This document shows positions 17,373 to 25,967 of a stretch of 51,001 nt of DNA, one piece after another. Source of the DNA: an uncultured Acidobacteriota bacterium (lineage in GTDB: Bacteria > Acidobacteriota > Polarisedimenticolia > Polarisedimenticolales > Polarisedimenticolaceae); the NCBI GenBank assembly GCA_945787955.1, contig CALZKF010000001.1, positions 1-51,001 on the forward strand, in the 5' to 3' direction. The first letter of the stretch is position 1; the number at the start of each line of letters is the position of its first letter. Under the pieces are notes generated by a model, which searched no databases, had not been told where the DNA came from, and saw only the letters and a program-made list of their open reading frames with translations. A program made the translations under genes and the position numbers.

Positions 17373-18986
17373 GTGCGCACCGAGGGAAAACTGCTGGTTA
17401 TTCTGAGCCTTTTGACTCTGCTCGCCGGCTGTGGCGGGGACGGGGAATCCACAGGTCCCGATCTCGCCCGGGACCCGGCCAGCGGCGGAACGGCGGTCAT
17501 CGGCGTCATTTCCGACATGGATTCCTGGAACGAGTACCTTGCGAAACAAACCAGTTCCCTCAAGGTCCTGCGGAGGATCTACCTGCCCCTGGCCCGTGAA
17601 ACCTGGAAGGGAGACGACGGCGTACCGACCCTGGAGCCGCGGATCGCCGAGAGTTGGTCGACGTCCGGCGACGGTCGAACCGTGACTTTCCACTTGCGCG
17701 AGATGAACTGGAGCGACGGCACCCCCGTAACGGCGGAAGACGTCCGGTTCACATGGACCGCCCAGGTCTCGGAGCAAGTGGCGTGGAGCAGCGCCGACTC
17801 CAAGTCCGCCATCCGGGATGTCAGGGTGGATGACGATCGCACCGTCACCTTTGAGCTCCACCGGACCTACCCGGAAATGATGGCCGACATCATCACGGGC
17901 GGTATCCTGCCTCGGCACATTTTCGAAAGAGTCCCGTTTAAGGATTGGTCGACGTACGACTGGTCCAAAGCCGGTGTCGGGAGCGGACCCTACCTGTTAC
18001 AGCGCTACCGCCCCGGGGAAGAGGTCAGCCTGGCGCGCAATCCGGCTTTCTACCGCCGGAACCTGCCGCATCTGGACCGGATCGTGTACCGGATCGTCCC
18101 GGACCTGGGGAATCTGATCCTGCAACTGCAAGCCGGCACGGTGGATCTGGTGGAAGGGATCGCCCCATGGCAGGCCGAATCCCTGATGTCGACACCGTCG
18201 CTGGACATCCGGGAAATGCGCAGCCTGGGCTATGACTACATCGGGTGGAACGCAATCCGGCCCCCGCTGAACGATCCGGAAATCCGCACGGCGCTGACCA
18301 TGGCCATAGACCGGGAAGGGATAGTCGAGGAACTGCTCTACGGCCACGGCAAAGTCAGCACGGGCCCTGTGCCCCGGAACTACCGGGTGGCCGTGAACGG
18401 TGAAGCCTGGCCATACGACCCGAAACGCGCGAGGAATATCCTGGCCGCCAAGGGCTTCAGACTGAAGGCCGGGGTCCTGCATCGGAACGGAATTCCTTTC
18501 GAGATCGAAATGACCACCAACGCCGGCAACGAGCTGCGCAACATGGTCATGGTCCGTGTCCAGGAGCAATTGGGGCGGGTCGGGGTCAAGGTGCGGCTGC
18601 TGCCGCCGATGCAGATGAGTGCATTCGTCGCCCACAACATGTCCGGTGACTTCGATTCCTACGTTGGAGGCTGGGCCTTCGAGGGCAAGGTCGAACTGCG
18701 CTCGCTGTTTTCCTCCGAAGCGATGCCCCCGATCGGCCTCAACGTCGTGCAATACCAATCTGCTGAATTGGATGTCGCCCTCGATGCTCTGGAAGCGGCG
18801 GCGACATTACCGAAAATGGCCGACGCACTCCAGCGGATCCATGACCGTATCCACGCCGACCAGCCGTATACCTTCCTGTTCGAATCATCCAGGCTGGCAG
18901 CAAGTTCAACCCGCCTGCACGACCTTGCCCTGGACGTCCCCGGTGATGCGCTTGCCAACCTGGAACAGGCCTGGATCGACCCCTGA
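17373..18986 (+). CDS. Peptide/oligopeptide ABC transporter substrate-binding lipoprotein (SBP family 5)
   Basis: A 537-residue lipoprotein of the DppA/OppA family. GTG 17373 has CAGGAGG upstream and starts a signal peptide with lipobox LAGC (residues ~18-21). The mature protein shows family features: RIYLPLARETW near the N-terminus, PRIAESWSTSGDGRTVTFHLR, WSDGTPVTAEDV, and the GSGPYLLQRY segment. It should capture peptides or related solutes at the outer face of the cytoplasmic membrane. The two permease genes follow at 3 bp and then with overlap. Its place next to amino-acid-degrading enzymes supports peptide uptake; a non-peptide substrate cannot be excluded. Confidence 0.9.
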   Translation: MRTEGKLLVILSLLTLLAGCGGDGESTGPDLARDPASGGTAVIGVISDMDSWNEYLAKQTSSLKVLRRIYLPLARETWKGDDGVPTLEPRIAESWSTSGDGRTVTFHLREMNWSDGTPVTAEDVRFTWTAQVSEQVAWSSADSKSAIRDVRVDDDRTVTFELHRTYPEMMADIITGGILPRHIFERVPFKDWSTYDWSKAGVGSGPYLLQRYRPGEEVSLARNPAFYRRNLPHLDRIVYRIVPDLGNLILQLQAGTVDLVEGIAPWQAESLMSTPSLDIREMRSLGYDYIGWNAIRPPLNDPEIRTALTMAIDREGIVEELLYGHGKVSTGPVPRNYRVAVNGEAWPYDPKRARNILAAKGFRLKAGVLHRNGIPFEIEMTTNAGNELRNMVMVRVQEQLGRVGVKVRLLPPMQMSAFVAHNMSGDFDSYVGGWAFEGKVELRSLFSSEAMPPIGLNVVQYQSAELDVALDALEAAATLPKMADALQRIHDRIHADQPYTFLFESSRLAASSTRLHDLALDVPGDALANLEQAWIDP

Positions 18987-18989
18987 ATC

Positions 18990-19976
18990 ATGGCTTCCAT
19001 GATCTTCAAAAGGCTCCTGCTGGCAATCCCCCTGACTTTGGGCGCCGCCACCCTGATTTTCGTGCTGATGGAATCGGCCCCCGGCTCCCCGGTGGACCAA
19101 TGGATAGGCAACCGGCCGGTGCCACCGGAGATCCGTGACCGCCTGGAGAAGGCCTACGGTCTGGATCGGCCTGCACCGGAGAGGTATGTGAGGTGGCTGT
19201 CCGCGGTTTGCCTGCAGGGTGAGCTGGGCTGGTCCCATTCCAGATCCCGCCCCGTCCGCCAGGCGATCGCCGAAGCGCTGCCGGCAACCCTCCTGCTCTC
19301 GGGGGCGGCCCTCCTCGTGCATCTGACCACAGGTATCGGGCTCGGACTGTGGTCCGCCCTTTCCCGTGGGAAGGTCATGCGCACCGTCCACGGAGCGGCC
19401 CTGGCGCTGTACGCCATGCCGGTATTCTGGGTCGGCCTCATGGCGATCATGCTTCTGGCCGTACGGTTTCCGATTTTCCCGCCCTCCTCGATGCGATCGG
19501 TGGACGCGGCCAACCTGGGTACTTTTGGCCGGGCACTGGACATCCTGCGGCACCTGAGCCTCCCGGCCCTGGTCCTCGGACTATCGTCCGCCGCCGGTCT
19601 TTCCCGCTTCGTCCGAGGAGGCCTCCTGGCAGCCCTGGCGGAGCCGTTCGTCCATGCCGCCCGGGCCCGGGGCCTGCACCGGCGGGCAGCCACGCTGCGC
19701 CATGCTCTTCGACCGGCATTGGTCCCGGTAGTGAACCTGGTCGGTATGACACTACCGATCCTGGTTTCAGGCACCCTGATCATCGAGGTGGTCTTCGGCT
19801 GGCCTGGTATGGGTCGGTTGACCTACGACGCGATCCAGGCCCACGATCTTCCGGTGGTGCTGGCCACCACGGTGCTTGCCGCCGGATTGGTCATCGTCGG
19901 TAACCTGCTGGCGGATATCGCAATGGCTCTGCTGGATCCCCGCGTGAGGGACGGCCTCGGCGGGGAAGGGTTATGA
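18990..19976 (+). CDS. ABC transporter permease, DppB-like
   Basis: A 328-residue inner-membrane permease with six predicted helices. It has the typical DppB/OppB start (FKRLLLAIPLTLGAATLIFVLMESAPGSP), the YGLDRPAPERYVRWL loop and the cytoplasmic EAA-type contact HAARARGLHRRAATLRHALRPALVPVVN. It forms a heterodimer with the product of the next gene. Its start is 3 bp after the binding-protein stop and has no strong ribosome site, so translation is probably coupled. No ATPase genes of this transporter lie in the window. Confidence 0.92.
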   Translation: MASMIFKRLLLAIPLTLGAATLIFVLMESAPGSPVDQWIGNRPVPPEIRDRLEKAYGLDRPAPERYVRWLSAVCLQGELGWSHSRSRPVRQAIAEALPATLLLSGAALLVHLTTGIGLGLWSALSRGKVMRTVHGAALALYAMPVFWVGLMAIMLLAVRFPIFPPSSMRSVDAANLGTFGRALDILRHLSLPALVLGLSSAAGLSRFVRGGLLAALAEPFVHAARARGLHRRAATLRHALRPALVPVVNLVGMTLPILVSGTLIIEVVFGWPGMGRLTYDAIQAHDLPVVLATTVLAAGLVIVGNLLADIAMALLDPRVRDGLGGEGL

Positions 19977-21004
19977 CCGGCCGCCGCCTGCGCCGTCGAG
20001 CCGGGTATGCCGCCCTGATGCTGGTGGCGGTTGCCGTGGCGGCTCAGTTCACCGCAGGCCGGGATCCCGACGCCCAGCCGGACGGTCTGGTCCTCCGGAA
20101 TCTACCCCCGCTGAGCCGGGTCACCGCATTGAGTCTGGCCGACGGCTCCCGTATCTACTGTCACGAGGTGGAGGAGATAGCGCCGGGTGAGTTGCGCTTG
20201 CGACGCGGCCGCACCTGGTCCCCGCTCCCGACCACCGACCTGCTGGGAGGATCCCTGACCAGCGGCGGCCGGAGCGAGCTGTTCCTGCTCGGCACAGATT
20301 CCTATGGTCGGGATATGGCCGCCCGCCTGGTCCACGGCGGGAAGGTTTCGTTGCTCATCGGGATCCTGGCCGCCGCCATGGCTGTTTTGGTCGGATCCAT
20401 CGTCGGCCTGGCCGCCGGCTTCGCCGGCGGGGTCGTGGACGGAACCCTCATGCGGTGCACCGACCTCGCCCTTTCGATCCCGAGATTGTACCTGGCGCTG
20501 CTCCTGGTCGCGCTGTTCGGTCCCTCGTTGTTGAACACCGTCCTGATTCTGGGCGCCACCAGCTGGATGACCTCGGCCAGGCTGGTACGTGGGCAGGTGC
20601 TGGCCCTCAAACGGAACGACTGGGTTGCCTCCGCCCGGGCCGCAGGCGCCGGACCGCTGCGCCAGGCGATAATTCACGTGTTCCCCGGAGCCGCTGCCCC
20701 GGTGCTGGTGGAAGCGGCGCTGAGAACCGGCGATTCCATCCTGTTGGAGACATCGCTGTCCTTCCTCGGCCTGGGTGTCAGACCACCTGCGGCCTCCTGG
20801 GGATACCTGATCGCCGAAGGCCGCGACCGGCTACTGGACGCCTGGTGGATCGCCACGTTCCCCGGGTTGGCGGTAGCCGCAACCGTCCTGGTGATCAACA
20901 GCCTGGGCGACCGTGCCGTCCGCCGCCGTCAACCGGCAATCGTGCCGGAGCGGGTCCGAGCAGTCCGGTTGCCGCTGCCCGCAGAATCATCCTCCCTTTC
21001 GTAG
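19973..21004 (+). CDS. ABC transporter permease, DppC-like, with enlarged periplasmic loop
   Basis: A 343-residue partner permease whose ATG overlaps the previous stop (ATGA). The conserved LLGTDSYGRDMAARLVHGGKVSLLIG segment and the EAA contact RNDWVASARAAGAGPLRQAIIHVFP identify DppC/OppC. Between the first helix and the GTDSYGRD motif there are about 80 residues (roughly 30-110), longer than the usual short loop, containing a beta-rich insert (LADGSRIYCHEVEEI). Its last 76 bp overlap the 3' end of the convergent histidine-kinase gene. The matching ATPases (DppD/DppF) are not downstream, so shared ATPases elsewhere are implied. Confidence 0.9.
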   Translation: MTGRRLRRRAGYAALMLVAVAVAAQFTAGRDPDAQPDGLVLRNLPPLSRVTALSLADGSRIYCHEVEEIAPGELRLRRGRTWSPLPTTDLLGGSLTSGGRSELFLLGTDSYGRDMAARLVHGGKVSLLIGILAAAMAVLVGSIVGLAAGFAGGVVDGTLMRCTDLALSIPRLYLALLLVALFGPSLLNTVLILGATSWMTSARLVRGQVLALKRNDWVASARAAGAGPLRQAIIHVFPGAAAPVLVEAALRTGDSILLETSLSFLGLGVRPPAASWGYLIAEGRDRLLDAWWIATFPGLAVAATVLVINSLGDRAVRRRQPAIVPERVRAVRLPLPAESSSLS

Positions 21005-22152
21005 AGCCGCAATTCTTCCACCGACGGCAGGATCATCCGGAACCGTGCTCCACCTTCCAATGCATTTTCGACCCAGATCACGCCGCCGTGGGCTTCTACC
21101 GCCAGGCGGGAAAACGTCAGGCCGAGTCCCCGATTGGCGCTGACGCCCTGGTCCTTCAGTTCCAGTCTGGCGAACTTCTCGAACACCTTGTCCTGATAAT
21201 CTTCAGGGATACCGGTGCCCTGATCGGTGACACTGACCTCCACCCCTTCCGCACGGGCCTCGCAGGTCACGGTAATCACGCCACCTGACGGTGAGTGGGT
21301 CATGGCGTTTACCAACAGGTTGTCCAGTACACGGGTCAGAACCGACCGGTCACCATGGATCTCCGTATCCGGGGAGATGAGCTCAACCTTGATGGATACG
21401 GTGTGCTGCTCCGCCAGCCCTTCCAGGCCCTCCAACGCCCCATTGATAAGCTCGTCTGCGGGAACCGTTTCCTGATTAAGCTTGAGCCGCCCTTCCTCCA
21501 AACCGGCCACATCCAGAAGATCCAGGATCATGCCGTGCATCCGCGCCGCCTGGTTACGGCAGCGGTTGACCCGCTTCTTCTTCGCATCGTCGATCTCTCG
21601 CGAAAGGAGTTCCAGGTTGCCCAGCATCGATGTCAGCGGGTTCTTGAGATCGTGAACCAGAGACTGGGACAGCGTGGCCTTCAATGCCTGCAGTTCTTCC
21701 AATTCCCCGTTGCGCAGGTGCAGTGCTTCCCGGGTCCGGTGCAGTTCCGACACCAACCGCTGCACCCTTAGCATCGACCGGACCTTGGCGAGGAACTCAT
21801 CCCGGCGCACCGGTTTCACGACGTAGTCATCGGCGCCGCAATCCAGCCCCTGAACATGAGCCGACGATCCTCCCAGCGCGGTGACCAGCATGACCTGGCT
21901 CAGGCGCGTGGCTTCATGGTTCTTGAGCCTCTGGCAAACCTCCATGCCGTTGATGTCCGGCATCATCACGTCGAGGAGAACAAGATCAGGCGCTTTTTCC
22001 AACGCCATCTTGAGCGCGGTTTCGCCGCAATCCGCCATGCGTACGGTGTACCCTTCCGGCCTGAGGTACTCCTCGAGCAGCATCCGGTTCTGTTGCTCAT
22101 CGTCCACAACGAGGATGTCCACCGATTCGGGGCTGTAATCTATCCTGCTCAT
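20929..22152 (-). CDS. Hybrid receiver-histidine kinase (soluble)
   Basis: A 407-residue protein with an N-terminal receiver (residues ~12-130: VVDDEQQNR, acceptor Asp in LVLLDVMMPDINGM, Lys in DDYVVKPV), a coiled linker, HisKA with phospho-His in LVHDLKNPLTSML (~residue 185) and a HATPase domain (N-box DNLLVNAMTHS, DQGTGIP, GLGLTFS). It has no membrane segment, so it probably takes phosphate or a signal from the upstream membrane kinase. Its ATG (22152) overlaps the stop of that kinase (ATGA). The ribosome site AAGGAG is good. Its 3' end overlaps the convergent permease gene by 76 bp. Confidence 0.92.
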   Translation of the reverse strand: MSRIDYSPESVDILVVDDEQQNRMLLEEYLRPEGYTVRMADCGETALKMALEKAPDLVLLDVMMPDINGMEVCQRLKNHEATRLSQVMLVTALGGSSAHVQGLDCGADDYVVKPVRRDEFLAKVRSMLRVQRLVSELHRTREALHLRNGELEELQALKATLSQSLVHDLKNPLTSMLGNLELLSREIDDAKKKRVNRCRNQAARMHGMILDLLDVAGLEEGRLKLNQETVPADELINGALEGLEGLAEQHTVSIKVELISPDTEIHGDRSVLTRVLDNLLVNAMTHSPSGGVITVTCEARAEGVEVSVTDQGTGIPEDYQDKVFEKFARLELKDQGVSANRGLGLTFSRLAVEAHGGVIWVENALEGGARFRMILPSVEELRLYEREDDSAGSGNRTARTRSGTIAG

Positions 22153-24140
22153 GCCACGTTCTCCTTCCTCTCCAAGTATGATCTGACCTGCTGCGGTAGC
22201 CGGTTGATTTGAACCGGTGCTGCGATCAATCCATCGAACCCCGAATCCCGTATCGTTGCCGGATCGGTCGCCTCCGTGCCGGCCATGGCAACCAGGGACA
22301 CACCCCGGGCCGCAGGGTCGGTCCTGATTTCATGGGCCAGGGCGAAGCTGTCGGCGCCTGCAAGATCCAGGGCGATCAGGGCCAGGTCCACACGCTGAAC
22401 CCGCAGGACCCTGAGAGCCGACTCACCGCCGGCAGCCTCCAGAACGCGGAAGTCCCTGGTCTTGAGAGCGTTGGTCGCCAGACGCCGGTTCAACTGATCG
22501 GAATCGACCACGAGGATAGTGCGCTGGCCTTCCTTGGCCACTGGCGCCGAACTTTCCGGAATTCGGGATCGATCCGCGGCCTCAAGGACTTGAGACGGGA
22601 GTTCCCTGGGCAGGTCCACCCGGCAAGCGGGGAAGCGGCAGGTGAATGTCGCCCCTGCACCTGGCGTCGATTCCACAGCGACGGTTCCGCCATGCATCTC
22701 CACCATCCGGCGAACCAGCCCGAGCCCCAGGCCGGTGCCGCGGAATTTCCGCGTGTACGTGCCGTCCACCTGGTAAAACTGCTCGAATACCTTCGCCTGG
22801 TGTTCCTTCGCGAGGCCGATCCCGGTATCCACGACCTGAATGACCAAGTCGCCTCTCTCCATCCGCGCCAGAACCCGTACCGATCCACCGTCTGGAGTGA
22901 ACTTGATTGCATTGCTGACCAAGTTCAGGAGGATCTCCCGGAACAGCCGCGGATCCACGGATACCGGGCCGATTTCGGGCTCACATTCCGCGTCAAGAGT
23001 CAGGCCGCCGTTCTCCGACTGGCCCTGCAGCATTGCGACGACTTCGGACACAATGGTAACCACTTCAACCACATCCAGGTTCAACGGCATGCGACCCGAT
23101 TCGATTTTCGACAGATCCAGGATGTCGTTGATCAACGAGAGCAGGTGATCGCCGCCGTCATGGATCGCCTTGAGGAAATCGAGCTGCCGCCGGCTCAAGC
23201 CGTCGGTTTCCTGGGCGCACAGCACCTCCGAAAAGCCGATCACCGCGTTCAGAGGCGTCCGGAGTTCGTGGGAGACGGTGGCCAGGAATTCGCTCTTGGC
23301 CTTGCTCGCTTCGGTGAGCGCCTCGTTCGCCCCAACCAGCTTGCTGTTGGTGTCTTCAAGGGAACCGAGAGCGGTCTGCAGTTCCCTGGTCCGGTCCTTG
23401 ACCTTCCATTCCAGGACACGGTTGAGCTGTTCAACCTGCTCCATCCGGCGCTGATGTTCCGTCTGCCACCGCTTCTGAATCCTGAAGAACGAGACCAGCA
23501 GCCAGACCGGAGCGATGCCCAGTGCGAACCCCATAACTCCCAGGGATTCGTACAGGAGGATGATCGCGCAAGCGAAACTCAGGCCGGTAAAGTAGGAAAC
23601 TGCACTCCAGCGGAACGATTCGTTCCAGACCGAACGAAACGACTTGGACTGGTCGATAGCCACCACCATGGCAACAAGACCGTTGTCTCCCAGGAACAGG
23701 ATGACGGTAGCAGCCAGGAGCGGGGCCAGCAGGTCCCGCAAATGCTCACCTGCAAGACCACCGGCCAGTAGGAACATCCATCCGGCCAGGCCGGCTGCCA
23801 GCGTCTGGGCCCCCAGGTTGAACACATAGCGGACCACGGTCGCCTTGCGGCGGCCTCTAAGGGTCGCCCCAACGACGCCGGCCACCGCCACCAGCATGGC
23901 CGGCCCCGGACCAATCATCGCCAGGCTGCAGAGGATGATCGGATGCGTGACGGTGAATTGGACACGGACATTCGGAAGCCGGACGGGCCAGGCTCCGGCC
24001 GCACCTCCCGCAACCAGCAGGCAGGCCAGTGTTCCGATAGCGGCCCACTGCCCCTCCGCGGCAAAATGATATGCAACGGCAGTCGCCGCGGTGCATACCG
24101 CGGCGATGTAATACCGGATCAAACTGGATTTCTTATCCAA
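22149..24140 (-). CDS. Membrane hybrid histidine kinase with C-terminal degenerate receiver
   Basis: A 663-residue sensor kinase. The N-terminal ~220 residues contain 6-7 hydrophobic helices forming a membrane sensor of unrecognised type. A coiled coil (~225-280) leads to HisKA (VSHELRTPLNAVIGFSE, ~residue 290), HATPase (NLVSNAIKFT, DTGIGL, GTGLGLG) and a receiver (~545-660). In the receiver the acidic pocket is VVDSDQ, an Asp remains in ALIALDLAGADSF, but the invariant KP is replaced (IAAPVQ), so phosphotransfer there is doubtful. The start appears to be TTG at 24140, 12 bp after the protease stop; a GTG/ATG further in would remove the first helix. It is followed directly by the soluble hybrid kinase. 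Confidence 0.88.
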   Translation of the reverse strand: MDKKSSLIRYYIAAVCTAATAVAYHFAAEGQWAAIGTLACLLVAGGAAGAWPVRLPNVRVQFTVTHPIILCSLAMIGPGPAMLVAVAGVVGATLRGRRKATVVRYVFNLGAQTLAAGLAGWMFLLAGGLAGEHLRDLLAPLLAATVILFLGDNGLVAMVVAIDQSKSFRSVWNESFRWSAVSYFTGLSFACAIILLYESLGVMGFALGIAPVWLLVSFFRIQKRWQTEHQRRMEQVEQLNRVLEWKVKDRTRELQTALGSLEDTNSKLVGANEALTEASKAKSEFLATVSHELRTPLNAVIGFSEVLCAQETDGLSRRQLDFLKAIHDGGDHLLSLINDILDLSKIESGRMPLNLDVVEVVTIVSEVVAMLQGQSENGGLTLDAECEPEIGPVSVDPRLFREILLNLVSNAIKFTPDGGSVRVLARMERGDLVIQVVDTGIGLAKEHQAKVFEQFYQVDGTYTRKFRGTGLGLGLVRRMVEMHGGTVAVESTPGAGATFTCRFPACRVDLPRELPSQVLEAADRSRIPESSAPVAKEGQRTILVVDSDQLNRRLATNALKTRDFRVLEAAGGESALRVLRVQRVDLALIALDLAGADSFALAHEIRTDPAARGVSLVAMAGTEATDPATIRDSGFDGLIAAPVQINRLPQQVRSYLERKENVA

Positions 24141-24152
24141 ACAAAGCCCCGT

Positions 24153-25745
24153 TCAGTCTCCCTCCGGAAGGCTGTCGGCCCATAACACGCCGTCAGCCCA
24201 CAACACTCCATCGGCCCACAGCACACCGTCGGCCCACAACGCCGTGTCCGCCCACAGCACACCATCGGCCCACAGCACACCGTCGGCCCACAACACACCG
24301 TTGGCCCAACCGTCGCCACCCCAAAGTGACGCGGTGTCCTGTATAAAGACCAACTCGCTGCCGTCTTCCGATCGAACAAGCCGCGGAGACGGAGCCGCAT
24401 CGACGACGCCCTCTTCAGCCATCGCCGCCCGCACATCGAGGATGCCAGCACCGTAAGCAAACAGATCGACACCGTCCGGCTTGACTGCAGAACGCATCAT
24501 CCGGGCCTTGACGGTAGCCGGATTCAGTTCCGGCTCGATGGACACCATCAGGGCTGCCGCGGCGGCAACCACGGGAGTCGCCATGCTGGTACCGGACATT
24601 TCGTAATACGCCGGATCGTTGCCGCGGAATGCGACCCGCCGTTCGGGATATTCCAGATCCAGGTAGGACTGAGCGGACCGCAGGGAGACGATACGATTAC
24701 CCGGGGCGATCAGATCCGGCTTCAGGGTCTGGACCGCCAGGGTCGGTCCCCGGGAGGAGTACGACGATACCGCATCGTCCTTCGGCGTGAGGGTGTTCCA
24801 GTCGGTCAGCGATCCGACGGTGATGACGCTGGGGGCGTTCCCTGGGCTGCCTACCGTGAAATGGCCGTAGGTGCCCCAGTTGCCTGCAGAGCAGACTACG
24901 ACCAGTCCGGCATCATGGGCTTTCTCCACCGCACGGACCAGGGGATCGTGTTCCGGGGCTTCCAGCACCGGGTGCCCCAGTGACATACTGAGCACGCGGA
25001 TTCCAAGACGGTCCTTGTTGGCGATGACCCATTCGACGCCGGCGATGACCGTATCGGTCTTCCCCGAGCCGTCGCCGGCCAGCACCCGGACCGAGACCAG
25101 GTCGGCGCCGGGAGCGATGCCGCGGTACATCCGCTTCGATGCTGTACCAGTACCGACCAGGATACCGGCCACGTGGGTGCCGTGTCCGAACGGGTCCACC
25201 GGCTGGTCGGCTGCGGGGTCGACCAGGTCGACGAATTCCAGAAGCCGGCCGTTCAGGTCGGCGTGAGGCGCTACACCCGAGTCCAGCATGGCGATGGTCA
25301 CGCCGCGCCCGATCCCTCGATGATAGCCTCCCGGACCGCTGACACCGACCACTTCACCGGCGATATCCAGCGCCGGGTAGACATCGGCGTTCTCGGAAAT
25401 CCATGCGACGTTGGGGTCGTCCAGCAGGCCGTCGAGTTCGGAGGCCTTGACCTCGACCACCAGACTGTTCACGGTTTCGAACCGGCCTTCCACCGTCCCG
25501 CCGGATTCGCCAACCAGGCTCTCGGACTTGTTGTCGGGGAGGGTGTAGTACTGGACGATGACCTCGATCATGGCATCGGGGTCCTCTGCGATCGCATCGT
25601 CCACGGACTGGCTGACCGACCGCTGGGGAACAACCTGTTCCACTTCCGTGGATTCGGCTGCCATCAGCGGCAGCAAGCCGATCAGAAGCAAGGACAGGGC
25701 GATGCCGAGCCTTCCGAGTAACCACCGGGATCCTTTCCTGGTCAT
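24153..25745 (-). CDS. Secreted subtilisin-like serine peptidase (S8) with C-terminal WADGVL repeats
   Basis: A 530-residue secreted protease. ATG 25745 has GGAGGTG upstream and starts a signal peptide (hydrophobic core ALSLLLIGLLPL, cleavage near MAA). Residues ~50-125 are an I9-type inhibitory propeptide. The catalytic triad is complete: Asp in AMLDSGVAPH (~155), His in GHGTHVAGI (~188), Ser in GTSMATPVVAA (~386). The last ~55 residues are a tandem hexapeptide, WADGVL and variants, encoded by seven 18-bp units. Expression is probably under sigma-54: a TGGC-N7-TTGCA promoter lies at 25823-25838, and the activator gene is directly upstream on the same strand. The repeats may serve in anchoring or sorting (inference). 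Confidence 0.93.
   Translation of the reverse strand: MTRKGSRWLLGRLGIALSLLLIGLLPLMAAESTEVEQVVPQRSVSQSVDDAIAEDPDAMIEVIVQYYTLPDNKSESLVGESGGTVEGRFETVNSLVVEVKASELDGLLDDPNVAWISENADVYPALDIAGEVVGVSGPGGYHRGIGRGVTIAMLDSGVAPHADLNGRLLEFVDLVDPAADQPVDPFGHGTHVAGILVGTGTASKRMYRGIAPGADLVSVRVLAGDGSGKTDTVIAGVEWVIANKDRLGIRVLSMSLGHPVLEAPEHDPLVRAVEKAHDAGLVVVCSAGNWGTYGHFTVGSPGNAPSVITVGSLTDWNTLTPKDDAVSSYSSRGPTLAVQTLKPDLIAPGNRIVSLRSAQSYLDLEYPERRVAFRGNDPAYYEMSGTSMATPVVAAAAALMVSIEPELNPATVKARMMRSAVKPDGVDLFAYGAGILDVRAAMAEEGVVDAAPSPRLVRSEDGSELVFIQDTASLWGGDGWANGVLWADGVLWADGVLWADTALWADGVLWADGVLWADGVLWADSLPEGD
24183..24308. repeat. Seven tandem 18-bp units encoding the WADGVL hexapeptide
   Basis: Seven exact-length 18-bp units lie end to end, most matching CACACCGTCGGCCCACA with few changes. 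On the minus strand each codes W-A-D/N-G/T-V/A-L. The fourth unit from the left differs most (WADTAL). Differences between units are both synonymous and non-synonymous, so the array is not of very recent origin. It is coding sequence at the protease C-terminus, not a CRISPR. Confidence 0.9.
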
Positions 25746-25822
25746 GTGCACACCTCCGGGGACCGCGGCGTTCCATAGCACTCATCGGCATGGTGAAAAC
25801 CGCTTTGCAGGTACCCCGTAAT

Positions 25823-25838
25823 TGCAATTCTTAGGCCA
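25823..25838 (-). promoter_or_regulatory. Sigma-54 (-24/-12) promoter of the S8 peptidase gene
   Basis: The minus strand reads TGGCCTAAGAATTGCA. The invariant GG and GC are separated by 10 bp as required, and it matches the consensus TGGCACGN4TTGCW at both conserved blocks. Transcription would start near 25812, giving a leader of about 66 nt before ATG 25745. A 10-bp direct repeat (GGCTAATTCG/GGCTAATTCA at 25843-25862) lies just upstream. Confidence 0.75.
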
Positions 25839-25904
25839 GGCAGGCTAATTCGGGCTAATTCACTTGTTTCCAAAGGTTTAGTATTAATCAGCTTCGTCAG
25901 GCCC

Positions 25905-25925
25905 CGTGTCCCGATAAGCGACAGT
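25905..25925. promoter_or_regulatory. Putative enhancer site A for the sigma-54 activator
   Basis: CGTGTCC, seven bases, then CGACAGT: an imperfect inverted repeat with the same 7-7-7 architecture as sites B and C. Its centre is about 77 bp upstream of the -24 element of the peptidase promoter, within the distance range used by NtrC-type activators. Confidence 0.55.
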
Positions 25926-25967
25926 TCCTGATAGGTGTTCCGCATGGCTCCTACAACTCTTTCCATA

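Noticed and set aside
22209-23771. 520-codon open frame opposite the membrane kinase
   Set aside because: The minus strand has all kinase motifs; the opposite frame is a composition effect of high GC third positions.
24183-24308. Tandem repeat considered as a CRISPR array
   Set aside because: Units are 18 bp with no spacers, and they are in frame with the protease gene, coding a regular hexapeptide.
25746-25967. Possible small protein gene starting MERVVGAMRNTYQEL between protease and activator
   Set aside because: It lacks a ribosome site and would include the sigma-54 promoter and enhancer site A; the regulatory reading explains the region better.
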